This document shows positions 42,706 to 53,357 of a DNA stretch of 64,000 nt, one piece after another (positions within the stretch are counted from its first letter, which is position 1; each line of letters opens with the position of its first letter). Source of the stretch: CAYSUS01 sp964434165 (GTDB lineage: Bacteria; Planctomycetota; Planctomycetia; Pirellulales; Thermoguttaceae); the NCBI GenBank assembly GCA_964434165.1, contig CAYSUS010000020.1:19658-83657 (forward strand). The letters are read 5' to 3'. The position numbers and the translations under genes were made by a program. The notes under the pieces were generated by a model. That model was not told where the DNA came from. It saw only the letters and a list, made by a program, of their open reading frames with translations, and ran no database searches.

Positions 42706-43245
42706 ATGAATCGCACGCGTATGATCTGCATCGTGGCCATCGTCGCGGTGCTCGGCCTGTTCCTGCTGAGCGCCGACGCCGACGCCGCTCGGACCTGCCG
42801 TCCGAAGACCTGTGCGCCGAAGACCTGCGAGCCGGCCACGTGTGCCCCGGCCGCCTGCGAGCCGGCCACCTGCGCTCCGAAGACCTGCCGTCCGCGGCGC
42901 TGCCGTGTCCGCACTTGCCGTCCCAAGACCTGCTGCGAGGTCCAGACGTGCGAGCCCAAGACGTGCTGCCCGCCGCCGACCTGCGAGCCCAAGACGTGCT
43001 GCCCGGACCCCTGCTGCCCGCCGACCTGCTGTGCGAAGCCGACGCTTCGCGAGCGGATGGCGGCTCGCCGCGCTGCCCGTCGGGCCGCTCGCACCTGCTG
43101 CGCTCCGACCTGCTGCCCGCCCCCGACCTGCTGCCCGGACCCCTGCGCTCCGAAGACCTGCGAGCCCGCTCCTTGCGAGCCGGCCGCTCCGGCGGAGGAG
43201 CCCGCTCCGGCAGCTCCCCCGGCTCCCAAGCCCAAGGCTGCCTGA
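42706..43245 (+). CDS. Cysteine-rich secreted repeat protein
   Basis: A 179-residue exported protein. After a signal peptide (about 1-27, ending ADADA) come about 30 cysteines in some 130 residues, mostly in the short repeat xPKTC or xPATC (TCRPKTCAPKTC, EPATCAPAACEPATC) and in CC pairs (KTCCPPPTCEPKTCC, PDPCCPPTCCAKP). An Arg/Ala-rich helix (LRERMAARRAARRAARTCC) divides two Cys blocks, and the C-terminus is a Pro/Ala tail. The ATG at 42706 follows GGAGG (42694-42698). The form suits a disulphide-linked structural protein of the cell wall or a metal binder; both are inferences. It is set off by terminators on both sides, so it is a single-gene unit. Confidence 0.85.
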   Translation: MNRTRMICIVAIVAVLGLFLLSADADAARTCRPKTCAPKTCEPATCAPAACEPATCAPKTCRPRRCRVRTCRPKTCCEVQTCEPKTCCPPPTCEPKTCCPDPCCPPTCCAKPTLRERMAARRAARRAARTCCAPTCCPPPTCCPDPCAPKTCEPAPCEPAAPAEEPAPAAPPAPKPKAA

Positions 43246-43327
43246 GCCGCATCGGGGAGGATAGCAGGAGTCCCTCAACCGGTGCTTGCCCTGTGGGCTC
43301 CGTGCTGAGGGGCTGATCCTGTTGCTC

Positions 43328-43365
43328 AAGCCGGATCCGCTTCGGCGGGTCCGGCTTCCTTTTTG
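43328..43365 (+). terminator. Intrinsic terminator after the cysteine-rich gene
   Basis: AAGCCGGATCCGC and GCGGGTCCGGCTT pair around a TTCG tetraloop with one mismatch; CCTTTTTG follows. Confidence 0.88.
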
Positions 43366-43581
43366 CGCACGCGGGCTGGCAGGCTCGTCCGTTCGCCGCC
43401 TGGTACGGCGACCGCGGCAGGCCCGGTCGCAGAACGCTAACGTGCTTGCCGGCGGAGACTTGCAGTGCACGGGTTTCCCCCTTCCGCCGCCCCGTGCCGT
43501 TCTGGTACAGTACGCGGGTTTTCCATGGATCGCCTCGCGGCAAGCGCGGCGCCCCGGATGGCCCCCAACGGAACGCCTTCG

Positions 43582-45450
<1,869 letters not shown>

Positions 45451-45460
45451 TCGGGCGCAC

Positions 45461-45495
45461 GAGACTCTCGAAGTCTCGAAGACTTCGGGAGTCTC
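45461..45495. repeat. ACTTCCGAAGT palindromic element between convergent genes
   Basis: GAGACTCTCGAAGTCTCG then AAGACTTCGGGAGTCTC. It lies 11 bases after the glmS stop and six bases from the stop of the convergent gene, so it could act as a two-way terminator. Confidence 0.78.
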
Positions 45496-45501
45496 GCAGC
45501 G

Positions 45502-46161
45502 TCACGGCCCGGGGAGAGTTGCCACCCCCAGGCCGAAGTACCAGAAGTCGTGGTTGCGGCCCTCGGTGGTCACGTAGTAGGCCGCCGAGCCGGTCAGTCG
45601 CGTGCGGCCGTCCACCCAGTAGTGCACGCCGATCTCGGGATAGACCGCGCCGAGGAAGCCGTAGTCGGTCTCCGTCTCACCCCACTCGTCCACCTGGAAG
45701 TCGCCGTCGTTGTCCACGCCGTCGTGCATCACCGAGAACTCGTACTCGGAGTAGCCGCCGTAGAGGCCCACACCCCCGAACGGCGCAATGCGCGTCGGCG
45801 GGTGAACGCGGAGCCCCGAGTTCAAGCCGACGAACGCGTCGCGGGCGCCGGTCCCCAGCAGCCCGGCCAACGCCACCCGGCCCTCGATGGTGGAGACCGG
45901 GTAGTAGAAACCGCCGATTTCGCCGCCGACGCTCACCGGGTCGTCCGCGGCGCCGGCGGCCACGTAGCCGCCCCCTTTGCCGCCCACGTGTCGGGCGTCG
46001 ATCGACTGCTTGGCCATGCGGGGCAGCTTCTCGCCCTGCTCGTACGGCCGGCCGTACTTGGCGGCGTAGTCCGGATCGTTCATGGCCCACCGCGACGTGC
46101 CGCAGCCTGCGATTACGAAGGCCGCCAGCATGATGGCCGCCGTCAGGGGATTCACCCGCAT
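45502..46161 (-). CDS. Lipoprotein, outer-membrane-barrel-like
   Basis: A 219-residue lipoprotein with lipobox VIAGC (Cys near residue 20). The mature part has alternating aromatic strands, with Gly and Tyr: GGGYVAAG, GGEIGGFYYPVST, FGGVGLYGGYSEYEF, AVYPEIGVHYWVDG, GSAAYYVTT and WYFGLGVATLPG. This is the pattern of a small beta-barrel (OmpA/OmpW-like), though a barrel with a lipid anchor is not common. A calcium-type loop, DGVDNDGDFQVDE, is in the middle. I chose the ATG at 46161 with GGAGG upstream over one 24 bases earlier. It has its own promoter. It converges on glmS. Function unknown. Confidence 0.72.
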   Translation of the reverse strand: MRVNPLTAAIMLAAFVIAGCGTSRWAMNDPDYAAKYGRPYEQGEKLPRMAKQSIDARHVGGKGGGYVAAGAADDPVSVGGEIGGFYYPVSTIEGRVALAGLLGTGARDAFVGLNSGLRVHPPTRIAPFGGVGLYGGYSEYEFSVMHDGVDNDGDFQVDEWGETETDYGFLGAVYPEIGVHYWVDGRTRLTGSAAYYVTTEGRNHDFWYFGLGVATLPGP

Positions 46162-46193
46162 GGAACGTCCTCCCCACCACGCCAAACGGGGGA

Positions 46194-46222
46194 ATGTTAA
46201 CCGAGTCCGCGAACCCGGTCAA
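46194..46222 (-). promoter_or_regulatory. Promoter of the barrel-like lipoprotein gene
   Basis: On the minus strand TTGACC (46222-46217), a 17-bp spacer and TAACAT (46199-46194). The leader is about 26 bases. Confidence 0.7.
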
Positions 46223-46442
46223 GGGGAATGGCTTGCGTCTCAGGCAATCGCGCGACCCAGGGCAAATGGCCGCACCGCCGGCACCCCGCCGGGCCGAGGA
46301 GCCAGATCGCCACGGCCCCTCTACAATGCCAATGGGAAGCGTTCCCCGCGTGCGTACCGGACGGGATGGTGTGATCGCCTTGAGCCACCCGTCCCGGTTT
46401 CCGCGACCGCCCCGCGCACGCGCCACTCCGACGGAGCCCATC

Positions 46443-48722
46443 ATGCACGCGACCACCGAGGCCCGGCCCGGCGAACGCACCGCCGACGGCCGGGCCCCGC
46501 CCGAACACGTGCTTCTGGATGTCGAGGGGATGCACTGCGCGGGGTGCGTGTCCAATGTGGAGAAGGCCCTGCGCCAGGCGCCCGGGGTGCGCGACGCCCG
46601 CGTGAACCTCGTCACCTCGCAGGCATCCGTGGAGATCGACCCCCACGCGGCGCACGCGGACGCGCTGGTCGAGGCGGTCCGCGCCGGCGGCTACCAGGCC
46701 GCGCTTGCCCGCGAGGACGACCGCGGCGACTCGATGGCGGAGCGCGAGGCCCGGCAGGCCTCGGCCTGGCTGCGGCGCCTGGCCGTGGCTGCCGCGCTGC
46801 TGGCCCCACTGCTTGGAGTCACGTACCTCAGCACGCTTTCGGGACGGGCACTGGCGGTCGTGCAATTCCTCCTGGCCACGCCGATCCAGCTCTACACGGG
46901 CTGGCCCTACTTCGCGGGCGCCGCGCGGCGCCTGCGACACGGCTCGGCCAACATGGACACGCTCATCGCCCTGGGTACGGGCGTGGCCTACGCCGCCGGT
47001 CTGGTGCACCTGGTGCGTTTGCTCTCGGGCGCGTCCGCCGGCTCGGGACATGGCGCCATGCTCTTCGCCGACGCAGGGATGATCCTCACGTTCATCACGC
47101 TGGGCAAGTACCTGGAGGTGAGGGCCAAGGGCCGCGCCTCCCGCGCGATCCGCCGGCTCTTGGACCTCTCGCCCGCGGAGGCCACCGTGCTCCGCGACGG
47201 CGAGCCCCGCCGTGTCCCGGTCCGCGCCGTGCTGCCGGGCGAGACGATCGTCGTGCGACCCGGCGAGAAGGTCCCGCTCGACGCCGAGGTCCTTTCGGGC
47301 AGCTCCTCGGTCGACGAGTCGTGGCTCACGGGCGAGTCCGTCCCGGTGGAGAAGTCCGAAGGCGACGCGATCCTGGCCGGCACGGTCAACGGCGGCGGCT
47401 CGCTCACCGCCCAGGTCACCGGGGCCGCGGGGCAAACCGCGCTGGCGCGGGTGATCTATCTGGTGCGCAGGGCCCAGGAGTCGAAGACCGAGGCGGGGCG
47501 ACTGGCCGACCGCGTGGTGGCCTGGTTCGTCCCCGCCGTCTTGGGCGTTGCGCTGGTCGCGCTGGTGGCCTGGGGCCTGGCGGGCGGGACGTGGTCGTTC
47601 GGGCTGGTGGCGGCCGTGGCCGTGCTCGTGGTGGCGTGCCCCTGCGCGCTGGGGCTGGCCACGCCCACCGCGATCCTGGTGGGAAGCGGGCGCGGTGCGG
47701 AGATGGGAATCCTCATCAAGGACGCTCATGCCTTGGAACTCGCGGGGCGCCTGGCCACGGTCGTGCTCGACAAGACGGGCACGGTGACCGAAGGAAGACT
47801 CCGCGTCACGGACCTCGTGCCCGTCGATGGAGAGTCCCAGGAGCGGCTGCTCGCCGCGGCCGCGGCCGCCGAGCGATTGAGCACGCACCCGCTGGCCGAG
47901 GCGATCGTCGGCGAGGCCAAGGAACGGGGCCTCGAGCTGCCACTGGCCGAGGACCTCCAGGTCGTCGCCGGGCAGGGCATCCGGGCAAGCAGTGAGGGCG
48001 GCGAGGTCCTGGTGGGCAACGAGCGCCTCCTGGAGGAGGCCGGGATCGAGCCGGGCGAGGTCGGAAGCCGCCTTGCGGAACTGCGATCCCGCGGGCGCAC
48101 GCCCCTGCTGGTGGCCTATGACGGCCGGCCCAAGGGCCTGATCGCCGTGGCCGACACGGTGTCTCCGCAGAGCCGCGAGGCGATCGAGCGGCTCCGAGGC
48201 CTGGGGCTCGACGTGCGGCTCCTCTCCGGCGACCATCGTGCGACCGCGGAGGCGGTCGCCGCCGAGGTGGGCATCGACCACGTGACGGCCGAGGTCCTGC
48301 CCGAGCAGAAGCAGACCGAAGTGCAAAAACTTCAGCAGTCGGGCCGGGTGGTGGCGATGGTCGGCGACGGCATCAACGACGCCCCGGCCCTGGCCGCCGC
48401 CGATCTGGGCGTCGCCATCGGCCGCGGGGCCGACGTGGCGATCGAGTCGGCCCAGGTCGTGCTCGTGCAGCCGGACCTCCGCGCCGTGGCGACGTTCGTC
48501 AATCTCAGCCGGGCCACGCTCCGCACCATCCGGCAGAACCTCGTGTGGGCCCTGCTCTACAACGTGCTCCTGATACCGCTCGCCGCCGGCATCCTCGTCC
48601 CCTTCGGCGGCCCGCATCTGCCGCCTGCCGCGGCCGCGGCCGCCATGGCCGCCAGCAGCGTCAGCGTGGTCAGCAACAGCCTGCTGCTGAGGCGCCGTGC
48701 CCCGGGACTTCCGAAGTCTTGA
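46443..48722 (+). CDS. copA: Copper-exporting P1B-type ATPase
   Basis: A 759-residue heavy-metal pump. The N-terminal metal-binding domain has GMHCAGC (29-35). The membrane part carries the metal-site motif ACPCALG (CPC 399-401), which with the late MAASSVSVVSNS (conserved M-x-x-S-S) marks the Cu+ subgroup. The catalytic motifs are complete: TGES (296-299, actuator), DKTGT (phosphorylated Asp443), THPL (His482, N-domain) and GDGINDAP (641-648). A TACAAT box lies at 46322 without a good -35. The last residues, RAPGLPKS, are coded by a palindromic repeat (48705-48738) that also supplies the TGA; the native end was probably near LLLRRRA. No copper chaperone or regulator is adjacent. Confidence 0.94.
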   Translation: MHATTEARPGERTADGRAPPEHVLLDVEGMHCAGCVSNVEKALRQAPGVRDARVNLVTSQASVEIDPHAAHADALVEAVRAGGYQAALAREDDRGDSMAEREARQASAWLRRLAVAAALLAPLLGVTYLSTLSGRALAVVQFLLATPIQLYTGWPYFAGAARRLRHGSANMDTLIALGTGVAYAAGLVHLVRLLSGASAGSGHGAMLFADAGMILTFITLGKYLEVRAKGRASRAIRRLLDLSPAEATVLRDGEPRRVPVRAVLPGETIVVRPGEKVPLDAEVLSGSSSVDESWLTGESVPVEKSEGDAILAGTVNGGGSLTAQVTGAAGQTALARVIYLVRRAQESKTEAGRLADRVVAWFVPAVLGVALVALVAWGLAGGTWSFGLVAAVAVLVVACPCALGLATPTAILVGSGRGAEMGILIKDAHALELAGRLATVVLDKTGTVTEGRLRVTDLVPVDGESQERLLAAAAAAERLSTHPLAEAIVGEAKERGLELPLAEDLQVVAGQGIRASSEGGEVLVGNERLLEEAGIEPGEVGSRLAELRSRGRTPLLVAYDGRPKGLIAVADTVSPQSREAIERLRGLGLDVRLLSGDHRATAEAVAAEVGIDHVTAEVLPEQKQTEVQKLQQSGRVVAMVGDGINDAPALAAADLGVAIGRGADVAIESAQVVLVQPDLRAVATFVNLSRATLRTIRQNLVWALLYNVLLIPLAAGILVPFGGPHLPPAAAAAAMAASSVSVVSNSLLLRRRAPGLPKS

Positions 48723-48738
48723 AGAGTTCGGAAGTCTG
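48705..48738. repeat. ACTTCCGAAGT palindromic element inside the 3' end of copA
   Basis: GGACTTCCGAAGTCTTG then AAGAGTTCGGAAGTCTG. The TGA stop of copA (48720-48722) is in its centre. Confidence 0.85.
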
Positions 48739-48812
48739 GCCCCCCCAAGACCCCTCCATATATACTGCGGTTTTCACTCACTCCGTACGAACAGCCGATT
48801 GAGGGTTTCACG

Positions 48813-49592
48813 ATGACGCAGGAGAGGAAGGTCGCGCTCGTCACGGGCGGGGCACGCGGGATCGGGCTGGGGATATCGCAAGCCCTGGCCGCCGAGGGCT
48901 GCGACCTGGCTGTCAACGGCGTGCGGGACGAGGCCGACGTGGCCCCGGTGCTGGGCGAGCTGCGGTCGCTGGGGGCCAAGGTGATCTACTGCCAAGGCAA
49001 CGTGGCCGAAACGGCCGACCGCCGGCGCGTTCTCGACCGTGTGCGCGAGGGCTTCGGCCGACTCCACGTGCTCGTGAACAACGCAGGCGTCGCCCCCAAG
49101 GTCCGGGCCGACATCCTCGAAGCCACCGAAGAGAGCTACGACCGCGTGATGGGCATCAATCTCCGCGGCCCGCACTTCCTCACCCAGGCGGCCGCCCGCT
49201 GGATGATCGAGCAGCGCCAGAACGACCCCGACCTGGCCGCCTGCATCGTCAATATCTCGTCGATCTCGGCGACCATGGTCACCCCCGCGCGAAGCGACTA
49301 CTGCATCTCCAAGGCGGGCATGAGCATGGCCACGCAGCTCTGGGCCGTGCGCCTGGGTGCGTTGGGCATTCCAGTGTACGAGGTGCGGCCCGGGCTGATC
49401 AAAACCGACATGACCAAGCCCGTCACCGAGAAATACGACAAGCTCATCGCGGAGGGGCTCTGCGTGCTGCCGCGCTGGGGGATGCCCCGGGACGTGGGCC
49501 GGGCCGTGGCCATGCTCGTGCGAGGCGACTTGCCGTACAGCACCGGGCAAGTGCTTATGGTGGACGGCGCGATGACCGTCCCGCGGCTGTGA
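48813..49592 (+). CDS. Short-chain dehydrogenase/reductase, FabG-like
   Basis: A 259-residue classical SDR. The NAD(P)-binding motif is TGGARGIGLG (11-20); NNAG is at about 89-92; the catalytic residues are Ser in NISSIS, and Tyr and Lys in DYCISKAG. The C-terminus, GQVLMVDGAMTVPRL, is the standard end of the 3-ketoacyl-ACP-reductase-like branch. Planctomycete genomes carry many such 3-ketoacyl-ACP-reductase-annotated SDRs for sugars or polyols, and with no fatty-acid genes near by, a sugar or other carbonyl substrate is as likely. The ATG has GAGG eight bases upstream. It follows copA after a palindromic repeat and 75 bases. Confidence 0.88.
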   Translation: MTQERKVALVTGGARGIGLGISQALAAEGCDLAVNGVRDEADVAPVLGELRSLGAKVIYCQGNVAETADRRRVLDRVREGFGRLHVLVNNAGVAPKVRADILEATEESYDRVMGINLRGPHFLTQAAARWMIEQRQNDPDLAACIVNISSISATMVTPARSDYCISKAGMSMATQLWAVRLGALGIPVYEVRPGLIKTDMTKPVTEKYDKLIAEGLCVLPRWGMPRDVGRAVAMLVRGDLPYSTGQVLMVDGAMTVPRL

Positions 49593-49779
49593 CGAGGGGG
49601 TGGGTTCGTTCCGGTCGCGCAAATTGCGCAGGTTGGCGGGAGACTGTCGATTATTCCAAAGATTCCGATCCTGCTGAGCCGATGCTTCCCAAGGCGGCCG
49701 ATACCGCCAGGGGGCGAGACCGTGCCAGGACGGTTCAGGCGCCTGCCCGGCATACCGGAACGGACAGGGGATGGGAATC

Positions 49780-50634
49780 ATGGGAGGAAAACCCTTCATT
49801 TGGGTGGCAACTGGGTACCTGGCGATGCTCGCCGGGCTGGGCTGCAATTGCCAGGGCGAGCGCCACGGGTTCATTCTCCGGGGCGACTGGTCGATCGAGT
49901 GCAATCGCGTGCCCTGGCTCGTAGGCGCCCGGCCCGGCTACTGCGACTCCGGATCGACGTGCTGGGAATCGGCGTGCGGTCCGGAGGCCCAGGCGCTGTT
50001 GGCCCAGGGCGCGGCCGGTCCGAGTCCGACGTCGCAGAGTCCGGGGGGCCAAAATCCGACGGCGCCGAACCCCTCATGCTCTCCCCCTTCAGTGGGTCAG
50101 TGCCCGCCCGGCGCAGCGCAGTGTCCTGCCGGCCCCGCGCCGCCCCCGCCGAGCCCGCCTGGCAGCGGCCCTGATGCGGGCGCGTCGGCCTGCATGCGAC
50201 CCCCGACCGGCGGTCGCTGCCCGCCTCTGGGCGGCCCCGCGGCGCCGGCACCGCCTCCGCACGTCCACAGCCGCTTCCACCCGGTGCCTGTGCGCTCGGT
50301 GTTCTCGCCCTCGAGAACGGCCTACCGCCCGATCCCCGGCGGGCCCTTCCCTCGCCCGCCCGCACCGACCGCACCCCGCCCGCTGACCAACCCGGCTGCG
50401 GCCGGCGTTGCTCCGCCCCGGCCGATCCAGCTCCACGTGCCGGATCCGCCCCCGGAGCAGCCCCCGCCTCGCCCCGCAGGGTTGCCCTCGGATCGACAAA
50501 CCCGATCGCTTCAGCGGGTGAGTATGCGGCCTGCGTCGGGCAGCATGGTCTTCACGCCCGGCTACCCTGGAGGCCATCCCAGGTTCCCGTTCTTCCAGCA
50601 TGTGATGGCCAGCCCGGCTCGCGTCGCGCGCTAA
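49780..50634 (+). CDS. Pro-rich lipoprotein of unknown function
   Basis: A 284-residue protein with a lipoprotein-type signal (lipobox LAGLGC, Cys about residue 22). A short ordered part follows, with GFILRGDWSIECNRVPWL and four Cys residues (CNC, CDSGSTC), a pattern that I have seen as a conserved block in planctomycete lipoproteins. The rest, about 190 residues, is Pro, Ala and Ser with scattered Cys and is probably unfolded, perhaps a spacer through the cell wall. An ATG nine bases earlier (49771) is also possible. It has no clear partner; the DegP-like gene begins 242 bases downstream. Confidence 0.65.
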   Translation: MGGKPFIWVATGYLAMLAGLGCNCQGERHGFILRGDWSIECNRVPWLVGARPGYCDSGSTCWESACGPEAQALLAQGAAGPSPTSQSPGGQNPTAPNPSCSPPSVGQCPPGAAQCPAGPAPPPPSPPGSGPDAGASACMRPPTGGRCPPLGGPAAPAPPPHVHSRFHPVPVRSVFSPSRTAYRPIPGGPFPRPPAPTAPRPLTNPAAAGVAPPRPIQLHVPDPPPEQPPPRPAGLPSDRQTRSLQRVSMRPASGSMVFTPGYPGGHPRFPFFQHVMASPARVAR

Positions 50635-50704
50635 GCGCGGTAGCCGCGAGGTCGTCGGGGCATGTTAATCTCGGTGGCCTTCCCTGCCCGTCGGCGGGGA
50701 TTCT

Positions 50705-50739
50705 GGGAAGAATAGGCAAGATATTCGGCCTATCTTCCC
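50705..50739. repeat. Imperfect hairpin upstream of the DegP-like gene
   Basis: GGGAAGAATAGGC (50705-50717) pairs with GCCTATCTTCCC (50728-50739), with one unpaired base. CCTACTTAAGG follows. It could end the Pro-rich lipoprotein transcript or lie in the leader of the protease gene. Confidence 0.5.
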
Positions 50740-50876
50740 CCTACTTAAGGCACTGTCGTAACAGGACCGATCTACGAAAGGTGTTGGCTCCCCCCGCGGA
50801 CTGTCCCACCCGTGCGCCTCTGGCGTGCCGAGTTCGCGGACGGCAGAGAATCCGAACCAGCCCCGGCAGAACACCT

Positions 50877-52250
50877 ATGTCCGACCGAGCCGCTTGCCTG
50901 CCGCTCCCTTCTCGCTGGGCCGTACCGCTGTGCTGCACGATCGTCGGCTGGGCCCTGCTGGGAGCGGCCGGCGAGATCTCCGAGAGCCGAATGACGCCCA
51001 TCGTCAAGGCGGTGCAGCGGGCCCGGGCTTCCGTCGTCAACATCAAGGGCGAGAAGACCCTTGCCCGGCCCGACGCCACCCACGCCGCTTCCGAGGCCAG
51101 CCGCCGCGTCAACGGGATGGGGACGGGCGTAGTGATCGATCCCCGCGGCTACATCCTCACGAACCACCACGTGGTGGACGGCGTTCGCGAGATCCAGGTC
51201 CGCCAGGCCGACGGCAAGCGCTACGTGGCCAACCTCATCGCCCGCGATCCCGAGACCGACCTGGCCATCATCAAGATCGATCCCCCATCGGACCTGCCGG
51301 TCATCGAGATGGGCAAGTCGAGCGACCTGCTGCCCGGCGAGACGGTGGTGGCCGTGGGCAACGCGTACGGCTACGAGCACACGGTCACCCAGGGCATCAT
51401 CAGCGCGCTGCACCGCGCCGTACAGGTCAGCGACGCCCAGTTCTACGAAGACCTGATCCAGACCGACGCCAGCATCAACCCGGGCAACTCCGGTGGTCCG
51501 CTGTTGAACATCGACGGCGACATGATCGGGATCAACGTGGCCGTGCGCGCGGGCGCCCAGGGAATCGGGTTCGCCATCCCCGTGGACAAGGCGATGAGCG
51601 TGGCCTCCCGCCTGATCGCGGCGCACACGCTCAAGAAGACGTGGCACGGGGTGACGCTGTCGGACGAGAAGCCGGCCGAGGGGAGCGGGCTGATCGTCGC
51701 CGCCGTCGATGAGAAGAGCCCTGCGGCCGAAGCCGGCCTCCAGTCCGGCGACGTGATCACGGGGGTCGAATCGGACGCCGTCGAGCGCGGGCTCGACTTC
51801 CACCGGGCGTTTCTCGACCGCAAGGCGGGCGACTCGCTGAAGCTGGCCGTGCGCCGCAACGACGAGCTGAAGGATCTGGAGATCACGCTCGGGGGCCGTC
51901 CGGCCTCCGCGGCCCAGAGCGGCCCTGCCTGGGAGGTCCTTGGCCTGGATCTCAAGGCCATCCCCGAAGAGACGTTCAAGCGAAGGTTCCGCACCCGTTA
52001 TCGCGGCGGGCTGGACGTGGTGTCGGTGCGGGCGGGCAGTCCGGCGGCCGAGCAGGGGCTGCGTGCGGGCGACGTCCTCGTGGGAATGCACATCTGGGAG
52101 ACGATCACGCCGGAGAACGTGACGTACATCCTCAACCGCCCCGACCTGTCCGCGATCAACCCCGTCAAGTTCTTCATCCTCCGCGGCAACGAGACGCTGT
52201 ACGGCTATCTGCCGGTCGCGGTGAACGTGGCGCAGGCCTCGCGCAACTGA
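50877..52250 (+). CDS. DegP/HtrA-like serine protease with two PDZ domains
   Basis: A 457-residue envelope protease. An N-terminal hydrophobic segment (about 14-33) exports or anchors it. The trypsin-like domain has the complete triad: His98 in TNHHVVDG, Asp128 in DPETDLAI and Ser205 in NPGNSGGPL. Two PDZ domains follow: one with GLIVAAVDEKSPAAEAGLQSGD-type sequence (about 283-304) and one with VVSVRAGSPAAEQGLRAGD-type sequence (about 380-399). It should degrade misfolded or signal proteins outside the cytoplasm. The ATG at 50877 starts a plausible signal anchor; a longer frame (from 50781) exists but looks non-coding. thiL and tsaE follow on the same strand. Confidence 0.92.
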   Translation: MSDRAACLPLPSRWAVPLCCTIVGWALLGAAGEISESRMTPIVKAVQRARASVVNIKGEKTLARPDATHAASEASRRVNGMGTGVVIDPRGYILTNHHVVDGVREIQVRQADGKRYVANLIARDPETDLAIIKIDPPSDLPVIEMGKSSDLLPGETVVAVGNAYGYEHTVTQGIISALHRAVQVSDAQFYEDLIQTDASINPGNSGGPLLNIDGDMIGINVAVRAGAQGIGFAIPVDKAMSVASRLIAAHTLKKTWHGVTLSDEKPAEGSGLIVAAVDEKSPAAEAGLQSGDVITGVESDAVERGLDFHRAFLDRKAGDSLKLAVRRNDELKDLEITLGGRPASAAQSGPAWEVLGLDLKAIPEETFKRRFRTRYRGGLDVVSVRAGSPAAEQGLRAGDVLVGMHIWETITPENVTYILNRPDLSAINPVKFFILRGNETLYGYLPVAVNVAQASRN

Positions 52251-52430
52251 TCGGGCGCCGGCCGTGCCGGGCCCGCCCCATCCGAGCCGGCCCGAGATGG
52301 CCCGGCTCAGAGCTTCTCCGCTCGCCTGCCGCCGGGGGCTCCTCTCGAAGCCCTCCCGGGGCAACCCGGGGGGACCGATCGATCCGGGCAAGCTACAATG
52401 GCGAAAGCCCCCCGTGAGCCGCCGCCCGAC

Positions 52431-53357
52431 ATGGAATCCGACTTCATCGCCCATCTTCGCAAGACGCTCCCCGCTCACCCGCTGCTGCACCTTGGGCCAG
52501 GGGACGACGCGGCCGTGCTGAACATGGCCGGGATCGACCAGTGCGTGGTCTCGGTCGATCTGCTCAGCGACCACGTCGATTTCGAGCTGGCCGAGGTCGA
52601 TCCCCGCCGGGTGGGCCGCAAGATCCTCGCCGCCAATCTCAGCGACCTGGCGGCCATGGCCACGCGGCCGCTGGCCGCGGTGATCGCCTTGCTGCTGCCG
52701 CGGACCGGCGGCATGCGCCTGGCCGTGGAGCTCTACGAGGGGCTGTTGCCGCTTGCCGTTCGGCACCAGGTGGCCATCGCCGGGGGCGATACGAACAGTT
52801 GGGACGGCCCCCTGGCAGCCAGCGTGACGGTGCTCGGCCAGGTCACGCCGCGGGGACCGCTCTGCCGAAGCGGGGCCACCGCCGGCGACCGGATCGTAGT
52901 GACCGGCGCCTTCGGCGGCAGCATCCTGGGGCGGCACCTCGACTTCGAGCCCCGCGTCGCCGAGGCCCTGCTGCTTCACGAGCGGTACGAGGTCCACGCG
53001 GGGATCGACTGTAGCGACGGGCTTTCGATCGACCTGGGACGCATGGCGGCCGAGAGCGGTTGCGGGGCCGCGCTGCGGCTTGGCGACGTCCCCATCGACA
53101 ACGACGCCCGGCGCCTCGCCCAGCGTCTGCGCGACGGCGCCACGGCCCTGGACCGGGCCCTGGCTGACGGGGAGGACTTCGAGTTGATCCTGGCCGTGCC
53201 GCCCGAGTCCGCGCGCCGAATGCTCGACGACCAGCCGCTGGGCGTTCCGCTGACCGACATCGGCGCGTTCGTCGAGGAGCGCGGCCTGTGGCAGTGCGAT
53301 GCGTCGGGGCGGCGGGAGCCGCTCGACGCGCGGGGTTACCTGCACGAGCTCGGCTGA
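52431..53357 (+). CDS. thiL: Thiamine-monophosphate kinase
   Basis: A 308-residue AIR-synthase-fold kinase that phosphorylates thiamine monophosphate to the diphosphate cofactor. The family motifs are clear: GPGDDAAVL (ATP/Mg site near the start), SVDLLSDHVDF, LAANLSDLAAMA, AGGDTNSWDGP, VTGAFGGSILG, GIDCSDGLSIDL and DGEDFELIL. I chose the ATG at 52431 because it matches the usual N-terminus (E-x-x-F-I-x-x-L) and because the upstream ATG (52398) overlaps a TACAAT box at 52394 that may be the -10 of its promoter. The stop overlaps the start of tsaE (TGATG), so the two are translationally coupled. Confidence 0.93.
   Translation: MESDFIAHLRKTLPAHPLLHLGPGDDAAVLNMAGIDQCVVSVDLLSDHVDFELAEVDPRRVGRKILAANLSDLAAMATRPLAAVIALLLPRTGGMRLAVELYEGLLPLAVRHQVAIAGGDTNSWDGPLAASVTVLGQVTPRGPLCRSGATAGDRIVVTGAFGGSILGRHLDFEPRVAEALLLHERYEVHAGIDCSDGLSIDLGRMAAESGCGAALRLGDVPIDNDARRLAQRLRDGATALDRALADGEDFELILAVPPESARRMLDDQPLGVPLTDIGAFVEERGLWQCDASGRREPLDARGYLHELG

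Noticed and set aside
42560..43543. Ser/Arg-rich minus-strand frame opposite the cysteine-rich gene
   Set aside because: It is the complement of the Cys-Pro repeats and has no ribosome site or signal peptide.
43366..43581. Possible glmS ribozyme before glmS
   Set aside because: The region lacks the conserved pseudoknot core, and a terminator of the preceding gene takes up part of the leader.
52394..52400. ATG at 52398 as the start of thiL
   Set aside because: It overlaps a TACAAT box that may be a -10 element; the ATG at 52431 gives the family's standard N-terminus.
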